A stretch of 31,734 bases of DNA, taken from contig URCS01000022.1 in NCBI GenBank assembly GCA_900546455.1, positions 1-31,734 on the forward strand. The letters run 5' to 3'. Positions 20,170-26,857 of the stretch are shown in pieces (the first letter of the stretch is position 1; every line of letters begins with the position of its first letter). The position numbers and the translations under genes are program-made. The stretch comes from an uncultured Collinsella sp. Its GTDB lineage: Bacteria; Actinomycetota; Coriobacteriia; Coriobacteriales; Coriobacteriaceae. Under the pieces are notes generated by a model. It saw only the letters and a program-made list of their open reading frames with translations, was not told where the DNA came from and did not search any database.

Positions 20170-21528
20170 ATGCATTTTTTCTCAGTAAGTGATCGTCGTT
20201 ACTGCTTCGATGAGGTCACTCGCAATTGCTTTCAGGTTGACCAAGCATCAGAAGATGCGCTTCGCATATTTGAAGCATCGGGAAGAACGGTCAACTCGAA
20301 GTTGCTAACAAAGTCACTTGCTGCGAAAGGCTACGACCAAACGACCATAGCAGAACTTGAAGACGACATTGATGAGTATCAACGATTGTCTGAGCGGACT
20401 TTCTTAACAAAAGACACGCCTCGAAAACTTAGATCCATCGAACTCCACGTTTCACATGCATGCAACCTTGGTTGTAGTTACTGTTTTGCCGGTAAAGGAG
20501 ATTATGGAACGTCTCCTCTGCTGATGACAGACGAGATAGCCTTCAAGGCGGTCGACTACCTCGTCGCAAGTTCATCGGAAAACGAAACGCTTGCGATCGT
20601 CTTTTTTGGTGGGGAACCCATGATTAACGAGCCGCTGATATGGAAAACGGTCGACTATTCAAAAAGAATATACCCCAATAGAAACTTTACCTATTCTATT
20701 ACGACCAACGGAACGCTTTTGAATGACACTGCTGTGAATTCTTTCAAGGAGCACGGGTTTTCTGTTCTGATTAGTCTCGATGGTACAGGATGCAAGCACG
20801 ATGCATCGCGCCCGTACAAGACGGGAGGCGGCTCTTTCTCCGATATCGACAAAAACGTTCGTCGTTTTTCCGAGTCGTTCCCCTTCGGCGCAAGAGCGAC
20901 CTTAACAAATAATAACTGTAACCTTGTTGAAGACTATCTTCAGTTTAAAGAGATGGGCTTCAGAAGGATTTACTTCTCGCCCGTGAGCTCATTCGATGAG
21001 AATATCAAACTCGACGAACACTCATTAAACAAAATCAGGGCGGGCCTAATAGATTTGGCGGATCAATATCTCAAACAGATTGATCAAGGGGAAAAGCCCT
21101 TGTTTAGAACATTGAAAACTGCAGTTGATTTGATTATGAGCAACAGGATCGCCTTTGTCGGATGCGGGGCTGGCAGGCGTTTTATTTCCGTGACTCCCGA
21201 AGGGGACGTATACCCCTGTCACAGGTTTGTCGGGATGATGCGATTCAAAATGGGCAACATCGTCACCGGAATTGACGAAACTAGGTATATTGAAAACTGG
21301 AGTCAGGGTGTCGAAAAAAGAATTGACTGTACGGACTGTTGGGCTCGGTCTTTCTGTGGTGGGGGCTGTAGCTGGGAGGCTGCAGACGAGCACGGCTACT
21401 TGCCCAAGAGTCTACACCCTGCATCATGTGAATATAGAAAAATGTGCTACGAGATGGCTTTTGACCTTATTTCCCGCCACTCATCTTCGCAGGAGAAAAA
21501 TCAACGAGAAGCTACTGTATCGGAATAA
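20170..21528 (+). CDS. radical SAM/SPASM peptide maturase (ranthipeptide/SCIFF-like)
   Basis: A 452-residue radical SAM enzyme. The N-terminal 80 residues resemble the peptide-binding region of SCIFF-type maturases. The cluster motif is C98-X3-C102-X2-C105, followed by FFGGEP (145-150) and TTNGT. The C-terminal SPASM domain is complete: C332, C350, then C387-X2-C390-X5-C396-X3-C400 and C420, with C426 in addition, enough for two auxiliary 4Fe-4S clusters. Such enzymes form thioether bridges between cysteine sulphur and a carbon of an acceptor residue in a leader-bearing peptide. ATG 20170 (GAGGAA upstream) is preferred to GTG 20140, since relatives start with this MH segment. Two cysteine-rich peptide genes follow, the obvious substrates. 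Confidence 0.9.
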   Translation: MHFFSVSDRRYCFDEVTRNCFQVDQASEDALRIFEASGRTVNSKLLTKSLAAKGYDQTTIAELEDDIDEYQRLSERTFLTKDTPRKLRSIELHVSHACNLGCSYCFAGKGDYGTSPLLMTDEIAFKAVDYLVASSSENETLAIVFFGGEPMINEPLIWKTVDYSKRIYPNRNFTYSITTNGTLLNDTAVNSFKEHGFSVLISLDGTGCKHDASRPYKTGGGSFSDIDKNVRRFSESFPFGARATLTNNNCNLVEDYLQFKEMGFRRIYFSPVSSFDENIKLDEHSLNKIRAGLIDLADQYLKQIDQGEKPLFRTLKTAVDLIMSNRIAFVGCGAGRRFISVTPEGDVYPCHRFVGMMRFKMGNIVTGIDETRYIENWSQGVEKRIDCTDCWARSFCGGGCSWEAADEHGYLPKSLHPASCEYRKMCYEMAFDLISRHSSSQEKNQREATVSE

Positions 21529-21653
21529 GCGGTTCAGCGCATTGCTGTCACCATTGTGGAGGTGTTCGTTCTTCTGATTACCGTCTGCGAAGCTTATTGC
21601 TACGTTCGCCGAAACCATTCTAGAAATATGGTGAACTAGACATCTTGGTTTGT

Positions 21654-21659
21654 TATACA
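21654..21659 (+). promoter_or_regulatory. possible -10 box before the peptide genes
   Basis: TATACA lies 44 bases before the first peptide start, with GTGAAC 17 bases upstream as a poor -35. A separate promoter would let the precursors be made in excess over the enzyme. Confidence 0.3.
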
Positions 21660-21697
21660 CAATATTGAGGTTTTTCTGCACTCAAAGGGAGGTAGTC

Positions 21698-21901
21698 GTG
21701 AAGCATATTCATCCGATTAATCCAGGAAGTGGCGACGAGGCAGGCGTGAAGCCGATGTCTTTTGACTGCCTCTTGGGCATTACTGACATCTGTACTGTTT
21801 ATGATAAAGCAGATGGCTGTGGTGCATACGATTACTGCGACTATGACATGGATGGCGGCAGCATCTGCGTTGTAGATCACTGTGGCATTGATCAAACGTA
21901 G
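21698..21901 (+). CDS. cysteine-rich RiPP precursor peptide A
   Basis: A 67-residue peptide with a GTG start and GGGAGG five bases upstream. Residues 1-22 are a leader-like stretch starting MKHIHP, shared with the next gene; the rest is a core with six cysteines (24, 32, 41, 47, 57, 62). C32 and C41 each stand in Cys-X3-Asp, and C47, C57 and C62 in Cys-X2-Asp. Regular Cys-X3-Asp spacing is the hallmark of freyrasin-type ranthipeptides, where the enzyme joins Cys sulphur to the beta carbon of Asp (known for PapA/PapB). The gene lies 169 bases after the radical SAM gene and 30 bases before its paralogue. The mature activity is unknown. A longer frame from TTG 21650 has no ribosome binding site. 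Confidence 0.8.
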   Translation: MKHIHPINPGSGDEAGVKPMSFDCLLGITDICTVYDKADGCGAYDYCDYDMDGGSICVVDHCGIDQT

Positions 21902-21931
21902 TCTCTAATTGGATTAAGGTGAGGAGCTGTT

Positions 21932-22111
21932 ATGAAGCATATCCATCCTGTTGGTTCAAATGAACATCCTCCCGTTGAGCCTTGTTGTCTTGGAGTTGAT
22001 ATATGCAATTTTTACGACATCGCCGAGTGCCCTGTTGCGGATTGGTGCTATGTCGATAAAGAATCAAGCTGTGTTTTGCCAGCAGATTGGTGCGATCCAG
22101 TTGACGAGTAG
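21932..22111 (+). CDS. cysteine-rich RiPP precursor peptide B
   Basis: A 59-residue peptide with ATG start and GAGGAG five bases upstream; it is short enough to be missed by common gene callers. It shares the MKHIHP start with peptide A and then diverges in the leader. The core has seven cysteines (18, 19, 25, 33, 39, 47, 54). Four are in Cys-X3-Asp (C19-D23, C25-D29, C33-D37, C54-D58), one in Cys-X2-Asp (C39) and one in Cys-X4-Asp (C47). Aligned with A, the blocks LG(I/V)..DIC, YD.A..C and C.{3}D.C correspond. It is a second, divergent substrate of the same radical SAM enzyme, possibly half of a two-peptide product. Confidence 0.8.
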   Translation: MKHIHPVGSNEHPPVEPCCLGVDICNFYDIAECPVADWCYVDKESSCVLPADWCDPVDE

Positions 22112-22189
22112 TTTTGTGGCTAGGAACTATTTGGTCCAATTCAGAATAAGATGGGAACAAATACCAAAATCTCGTGTCTGGGAGGAGTT

Positions 22190-22297
22190 ATGCCATTATT
22201 GCAAGGTCTCGTTGGATTAGCCTTTATACTTGCGTTATATCTGGCACCTTTTTTAATTCTATTCTTCATTATCCGACTCTTTCTTCGGAGAAAATAG
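22190..22297 (+). CDS. 35-residue hydrophobic membrane peptide
   Basis: A very short gene with a strong GGGAGGAG site just before its ATG. The product is almost one long hydrophobic helix (about residues 4-29), ending in an RLFLRRK basic tail, so it should sit in the membrane with the C-terminus inside. It lies 78 bases after peptide B and before the cluster terminator, in the same orientation. An in-frame ATG at 22151 would add 13 residues but lacks a good ribosome binding site. An immunity protein, an export helper or a toxin-like peptide are all possible; nothing in the sequence decides. Confidence 0.6.
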   Translation: MPLLQGLVGLAFILALYLAPFLILFFIIRLFLRRK

Positions 22298-22362
22298 GAG
22301 TGTTACGCAAACATTAGCGTAGCTTTCTTCCAATATGAGCCGAGCATTGGCAAGTGGAATAA

Positions 22363-22413
22363 GAAGCCCGACCGTTCGCCACATGAAAGTGATCGGACGG
22401 GCTTCTCTATTTA
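22363..22413 (+). terminator. terminator of the RiPP cluster
   Basis: Arms 22363-22374 and 22394-22405 form a 12-position stem with one A-A mismatch, followed by TCTATTT on the plus strand. It closes the radical SAM/peptide/membrane-peptide unit. Confidence 0.75.
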
Positions 22414-22500
22414 ACCCGGGCCGCCACCCATAGCGGCTTTCCAAGCGTATTCTCAGTGCAAAGCAATCGTCAGTTTAATCCTATGCGCTGATACCGCATT

Positions 22501-22626
22501 TCATTTGTTCGGCTCGAATTCTACGGCCTGGCAACCCTCGCGCTCTCCGGCAAATGGATTGAACGCGAAGGCAGAGATGATGTGTGCGTGGACATCGAGG
22601 CTGCTGTAGGCAACATACTGGGACAT
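22501..22626 (-). pseudogene. IS110-family transposase N-terminal fragment
   Basis: A 41-codon frame whose N-terminus (VAYSSLDVHAHIISAFAF) matches the start of IS110-type DEDD transposases, including the first catalytic Asp in the SLDVHA strand. The reading frame stops at 22501 and the remaining catalytic residues are absent from the sequence beyond, so it is a dead remnant. It shows that insertion sequences have been active in the island. The match is by eye from 20-30 residues, hence moderate certainty. Confidence 0.55.
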
Positions 22627-22997
22627 GGACCCCCGCTGCGCGTGGTATGCGGCCCGGCATATTCATTGCCGTCCAACCCCGTGTAGTTGCAGCAAAGGGT
22701 GGAACCTCAATGCTCAGCTCATGTTGTCCGTGGGACACGAGAATCGTAAGTACACTTTGGTGCGATTCTCACGCTGATACTGAGCCACCTGGAATAAGAT
22801 ACGTCGCGACAACACTTCGCTTCACCTCTGTCTCGACAAGATGACGTAGACTAAAGTTTCCTTTAGTAAGAGAACGAGAACTATATCTGAAAGCGTTGCG
22901 ATGACGTGAAGGCACCGAGTCCGAACCGCCTGAATGCTACGTGCATCTGCATCGCCTTTTTGTTATCTCTGCCAGTTGGGTAGCACTACACTTGTCA
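22627..22997. other. non-coding stretch between IS fragment and ABC gene
   Basis: No gene supported. It holds an 8-bp inverted repeat (22739-22746 with 22763-22770), a 7-bp hairpin at 22850-22867 and, at 22898-22961, GCGATG pairing with CATCGC followed by CTTTTTG on the plus strand, which could end a short RNA. As the region upstream of an IS110 transposase start it may retain part of the element's non-coding end, the part that encodes the bridge RNA in IS110 elements. Confidence 0.35.
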
Positions 22998-24650
22998 TCA
23001 TTTACCCTGGTACATGCTGCCTAAATCCACTACCCCTTCTACCGCGCCGACCATCTCGTCATCGTGAGAGACAACGATGATCAGCTGGCTTTGCTTGTTG
23101 CGCTTAACATAGGCCGCAAGCTCGGCGCGGCTTACAGCGTCTAACCCAGTCGTGGGCTCGTCGAGTACCAAAACTGACGACTTGCGTGAAATCGCCGACC
23201 ATAAGTACACTCGGCGCAGCTCACCGCCCGAAAGCGCAGAGCAACGTTTCCCGAGCAACTCCTTCACGCTGTTTTCCAGCGAAAGTAGGCCATCTACACC
23301 CCGGTGATAGGAAGAAAAGGGCGTGTCGAAATACTCTAACAGCTCTTTCACCGTTTCGTCCGGCGCGAAGCACGACTGTGGGCAGCACGATATCTCTCTC
23401 GCACGTATGTAATCCAAGTCGCATTCTTCGATTGGCACGCCGTTGTATTTTACTTTGCCTTTCGATGAGTATAGCCCGAGCATCAAGTAAAGAAGTGACG
23501 TCTTGCCTCTTCCGTTTTCCCCAACTATGCAATATGTACCAGGACCGGAAAACTTGAAAGAAAACCCGCCGAGGACCTCTCGGACAGATCCGTCTGGAAG
23601 GGCAACCGAGAATTCCAAATCAGATACCGAAATGTCATTTATTTCATCGAGTTTAGCTAAATCGGTCCGATTCCACCCCGATCTCTCCTTTTCTCTCGTC
23701 GCGATAGCCGTCCTATCCCATGATGCTTTGGCATCTTGATAGGATTTGAACAATGACATCATACTTTTCAAAGTCTTAAAGAGAACCGCGAAGTATGTAC
23801 CGATGATAGTGTACTCGCCTATTGACATAGTTCCGTTAATGATTCGTACTCCGGAAACAACAAGTATCACCGCTTGAAACAACGCTGCGAAAAGACCATC
23901 GAGCGATGTCAGAGAATATGATAGCTTTCCGGAGCGCAAAACTTTGGGAAAATAGCTCTTAAACCCAGCGTCGAGCGCTTGTTCGCTCTTGCCGTACAAA
24001 GATGTCAGTTGAATGTTGAGAATCTGATTAAGCTGCGATGCAATTGCGGCGTAAAAGGCGCTGTCCGCCTCTTTCTTCTCATACGTGACCCTATACAAAA
24101 GTTTCCTCAACCCAGTAATTACACAGAAATACACGATGAGGAGAATGATGGAAAACACCGCGAGAGTTGAATCAATTGACCATATGATAAGCAATACGAT
24201 GGGAATGGCTACAATGGACAGCGGCGCACTGATAAAATTCGCCAAAACGAAGGATGAGACCACGCTGGAGTCGGAAATAATCCGTTGCGTTGTATAGGCT
24301 GGATCGATGGTCCGACTCACCAAGTAATCGTCTCTTTCAAAACGCAAGACGGCCTCCCTGAGAAGATCAAAGGAAAGTCTCGTGGTTATGCGAATGGAAA
24401 GTGTTCCTGCAAAATAAGTAAAGAGGGTGGAGAAAACTCCTATTGACGCAACCAGGAGCGCGAAGAGTACGGCGTCTCTTTCGCTGCGGTTACCGAGAAG
24501 AAAATCTAAGAATTTCCCGTTCACGTATGGCATGGCATAGGAGAGAGCAGTTCCAATCACCGTGATAGCAATGAAGACGAAAGCCCCTTTTGCTCTGATG
24601 AACCTCGAGAGAACGCATCGAATCAAGGAAGGCCCCAATCTACCCGCCAC
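22998..24650 (-). CDS. ABC exporter, fused membrane and ATPase domains
   Basis: A 550-residue half-transporter. The N-terminal part (about 20-300) has six hydrophobic segments of the ABC exporter type 1 fold. The ATPase domain has Walker A GENGRGKTS (377-385), Q-loop Q425, signature LSGGE (473-477), Walker B VLVLDEP (493-499) and H-loop H529, so it should be active as a homodimer. There is no N-terminal C39 peptidase domain. It converges on the RiPP genes and shares their low GC, so it is the best candidate to export the modified peptides, perhaps with leader removal by another protease. The start is uncertain: GTG 24650 lacks a good ribosome binding site and TTG 24626 is an alternative. Confidence 0.85.
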   Translation of the reverse strand: MAGRLGPSLIRCVLSRFIRAKGAFVFIAITVIGTALSYAMPYVNGKFLDFLLGNRSERDAVLFALLVASIGVFSTLFTYFAGTLSIRITTRLSFDLLREAVLRFERDDYLVSRTIDPAYTTQRIISDSSVVSSFVLANFISAPLSIVAIPIVLLIIWSIDSTLAVFSIILLIVYFCVITGLRKLLYRVTYEKKEADSAFYAAIASQLNQILNIQLTSLYGKSEQALDAGFKSYFPKVLRSGKLSYSLTSLDGLFAALFQAVILVVSGVRIINGTMSIGEYTIIGTYFAVLFKTLKSMMSLFKSYQDAKASWDRTAIATREKERSGWNRTDLAKLDEINDISVSDLEFSVALPDGSVREVLGGFSFKFSGPGTYCIVGENGRGKTSLLYLMLGLYSSKGKVKYNGVPIEECDLDYIRAREISCCPQSCFAPDETVKELLEYFDTPFSSYHRGVDGLLSLENSVKELLGKRCSALSGGELRRVYLWSAISRKSSVLVLDEPTTGLDAVSRAELAAYVKRNKQSQLIIVVSHDDEMVGAVEGVVDLGSMYQGK

Positions 24651-24795
24651 AAAACATCAATCACTGATACCTTACACCTCAACACAACAGGAGCGAAGAT
24701 TTGCCAATGAGACTGCTTTAAGATTGCCTTGGGCCAATACGATCTCAAGCTCTTCCTACAAGAGAGTCGGAATCGGACATCTCCTCCGACGAACC

Positions 24796-24841
24796 TGGCA
24801 ATCGGGCGGTTGAAATATCTTTTTCAACCGCCCGATTGCCA
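24796..24841. repeat. 20-bp perfect inverted repeat with 6-nt loop
   Basis: Arms 24796-24815 and 24822-24841 are exact reverse complements. It sits about 150 bases upstream of the ABC exporter start and 125 bases past the end of the methyltransferase remnant. Neither strand has a T-run after it. The rest of the gap 24651-24965 shows no supportable gene. Confidence 0.8.
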
Positions 24842-24965
24842 CAATAGATTTGAGCATCCGCCCACAAACGTCCGCGTTTTATACCCATCAAATCCTTTGC
24901 CTTTTGTCGTCTAGACTAGAAAAATCGCTCGAAATAACGCAACCGGCCTGCTCGCTTGAAGAAAC

Positions 24966-25615
24966 CTAAGCCCGTAACGTAGATGTGCAAACTTCCGAAA
25001 CGCCTTGCGCGGCATAGTGCGTATAAACTTCGTCAACCGCCTCAGAAATATCTGAGTATCGCGCCGGGTCAAAAGCATACGATGTCGCAGCTATACCCTG
25101 CACCCATTCGGAACGCGGATTAATTGAATAGCCACACAGCATCATCATACATGCATCTAGACCTGATTTCCCAAGTATCCGACGTATTGATGAGAGCATC
25201 GCGGGTCGCCCCTGCACCATCGTCGTCACCCCTATTAGCAGTATTTACCGTTTTTCTCTAAATGCGTATCGCCACCCTTAAGAATACGAAGTGTTTTATC
25301 CAGACCCGATTGTCCTCCATCTCAAACGAAGGGATAAGGAATCTCATCCGGAATCGGCAGTAACGGAGGATTCACAACGACAAGCGAAAAACATGAGTCA
25401 TCTCTCAGAGGGGAGTAAAGGCTCCCCTCAAGCACCCTAGTTTCGTCATCCAAAGAGTTGATGGCAGTGTTTTTCTTACAAAGGTCGACAACAAAAGGGT
25501 TGATTTCTACAGATGTTACATCCATGCCACAGTTGGTAAGTATCAGGCCCTGTATTCTGGGGCCAGAACACAAATCGAGAGCCTTCCGTGCGCTCTGCGG
25601 TGTAAGGCGCCAATC
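24966..25615 (-). pseudogene. broken class I SAM-dependent methyltransferase
   Basis: Pieces of one methyltransferase can be read across frames. From 25615 comes DWRLTPQSARKALDLCSG (motif I), then the VEINPF motif, then VVNPPLLP (motif IV, the NPPY-type active site of N-methyltransferases). The frame then meets an in-frame TGA (just before GDGG would be expected), continues as DGGQSGLD to about 25255, and shifts into another frame for the last 87 codons (24966-25229), which end normally. A further stop lies at 25616 and the N-terminus is missing. Substrate unknown. It could once have served the RiPP cluster, but the damage makes it inactive. Confidence 0.65.
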
Positions 25616-25883
25616 TCAGCAAATCTGTCCCACAATACTGCGCTGAAGAACAAGACGGAGCCCCTGAGCCAAACTCCCCTATACCTTATTAAGGCTAAGA
25701 CAGGCAAGTTCACGCACCCGGCATATTCCAGAATAACATCCTATTGTTTTAGATGCTCTACAAGCATGAACAGCCGCGAATCGGAAAGATCTTCTAGTTT
25801 CGCCCCGACTGACCGCCAAGGGCCAAAATGGCCCCTCCATCCCCGGGCGACTGGCTCTGGCGCGCCGAGGAGTGTCCCCAAGT

Positions 25884-25916
25884 GCCGGCAGAAAAGAAAC
25901 GTCCCTATCTGCCGGC
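25884..25916 (-). repeat. hairpin overlapping the FHA stop codon
   Basis: Arms 25884-25892 and 25908-25916 form a 9-bp perfect stem with a 15-nt loop that is T-rich on the minus strand. It could help end the signalling operon but has no T-run after the stem. The segment 25616-25883 upstream of it shows no gene. Confidence 0.5.
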
Positions 25917-26854
25917 TAGAGGGCACCGAAGAGGATGGCGTAGGTAGTGGATTCGCCGAGCTTGAGCTCGTCGCCGGGATTGAGTTGGGCGGAACGGCCG
26001 GGCTCGACCTGAATGCAGACGCGCGTGGCCCCGTTTACCACCACGGTTCCGTTGGTGGACGACAAGTCCTCGACGTGCCAGATATTTTGAGCATCGCACC
26101 AGATATGGGCATGACGGGCCGAGACATCGTCGCCGACGTCGGTAATATCGCCCTCACCAGTGGCCAGCGCGCCAATCTCAACACCCTGCTCACTCGGCTG
26201 AATCCAGCGCGGGGCGCTCACGACAAAACTGTTTTGTACGCGCAGCAAGCCCAAGGGGTGCGCCGGGGCGGGTTCGCGTTCGCCCGCGGTCATCGACATG
26301 CCAAGCGAACGCGGCGTGGATGTGCCTCCGCCACAGGTCGCGTGCGCGTAGTCGATGGCATAGTTCACCGAGGACCGCACATCCGCCGAACAACCGACGG
26401 CGACAAACAGCACCAGCACGGCCTCGGCGCGCTCGGCGGGCATGAGTTCCGCCGCCTGGGACAGGCGATCGAGCGCGTTGCGATAGAGATTCGTGTCCTG
26501 GTGGCACTCTTCGAGCGCGCGTACCATCGGTTCACCTGCAGGACCGCACACCATATTGATCACAGCCGTGGAGTCCATGGGATTGCGCTGGCGCAGGGCC
26601 AGTTGCGACATAATACGCGCAGCCGAGGTACCGTATTCGGCAAAGTAGCGCTGCTGAAGCGTGCCGACCGGCGCGCGAACGATAAAGCGGGAAACCCAAG
26701 AGCGATCGGCGGCTCGGCTCTGCGGGCTGCGGCCGTCGGCGAGCGGACGGGACGAAAGCACCAAGCCGCACAGCTCGATATGGCTCAGATGCGACGCGCG
26801 CTTAAAGATGTCAAACATGGCCCCGCATGGGGTGAGCTCAACTTGAGATGCCAT
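25916..26854 (-). CDS. FHA-domain protein of a Ser/Thr kinase operon
   Basis: A 312-residue cytoplasmic protein. The N-terminal 190 residues show no family I know; the C-terminal part (about 205-312) is a forkhead-associated domain with SARHAH (245-250) and DLSSTNGT (263-270), which hold the residues that bind phosphothreonine. It should recognise a protein phosphorylated by the kinase encoded just upstream, perhaps the kinase itself. The start at 26854 follows the kinase stop by three bases, with AAGGAGG lying inside the end of the kinase gene. Its 3' part is duplicated at 19171-19602. Confidence 0.88.
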   Translation of the reverse strand: MASQVELTPCGAMFDIFKRASHLSHIELCGLVLSSRPLADGRSPQSRAADRSWVSRFIVRAPVGTLQQRYFAEYGTSAARIMSQLALRQRNPMDSTAVINMVCGPAGEPMVRALEECHQDTNLYRNALDRLSQAAELMPAERAEAVLVLFVAVGCSADVRSSVNYAIDYAHATCGGGTSTPRSLGMSMTAGEREPAPAHPLGLLRVQNSFVVSAPRWIQPSEQGVEIGALATGEGDITDVGDDVSARHAHIWCDAQNIWHVEDLSSTNGTVVVNGATRVCIQVEPGRSAQLNPGDELKLGESTTYAILFGAL

Positions 26855-26857
26855 GAC

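Larger units (their letters stand above)
19603..25883. mobile_element. accessory island between two FHA 3' copies
   Basis: About 6.3 kb lying between two direct copies of the FHA gene 3' part. Most of it (about 19930-25700) is visibly richer in A and T than its flanks. It contains the radical SAM/peptide cluster, an ABC exporter, an IS110 fragment and a broken methyltransferase gene. No integrase is present, so it is not a complete integrative element. Recombination between the flanking copies would remove it and leave one full-length FHA gene next to the PFOR gene. Confidence 0.65.

Noticed and set aside
21556..21636. A 26-codon frame between the radical SAM gene and peptide A
   Set aside because: Starts at GTG without a usable ribosome binding site and shares nothing with the peptide leaders.
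22905..22965. Resemblance of a GGCACCGAGTC stretch to a Cas9 tracrRNA tail
   Set aside because: The complementary half does not follow, there is no cas gene or repeat array, and the match is a short word.
24672..24745. Short minus-strand frame ending with two adjacent cysteines upstream of the ABC exporter, considered as a third precursor
   Set aside because: No leader similarity to the two peptides, no ribosome binding site, and no ATG start.
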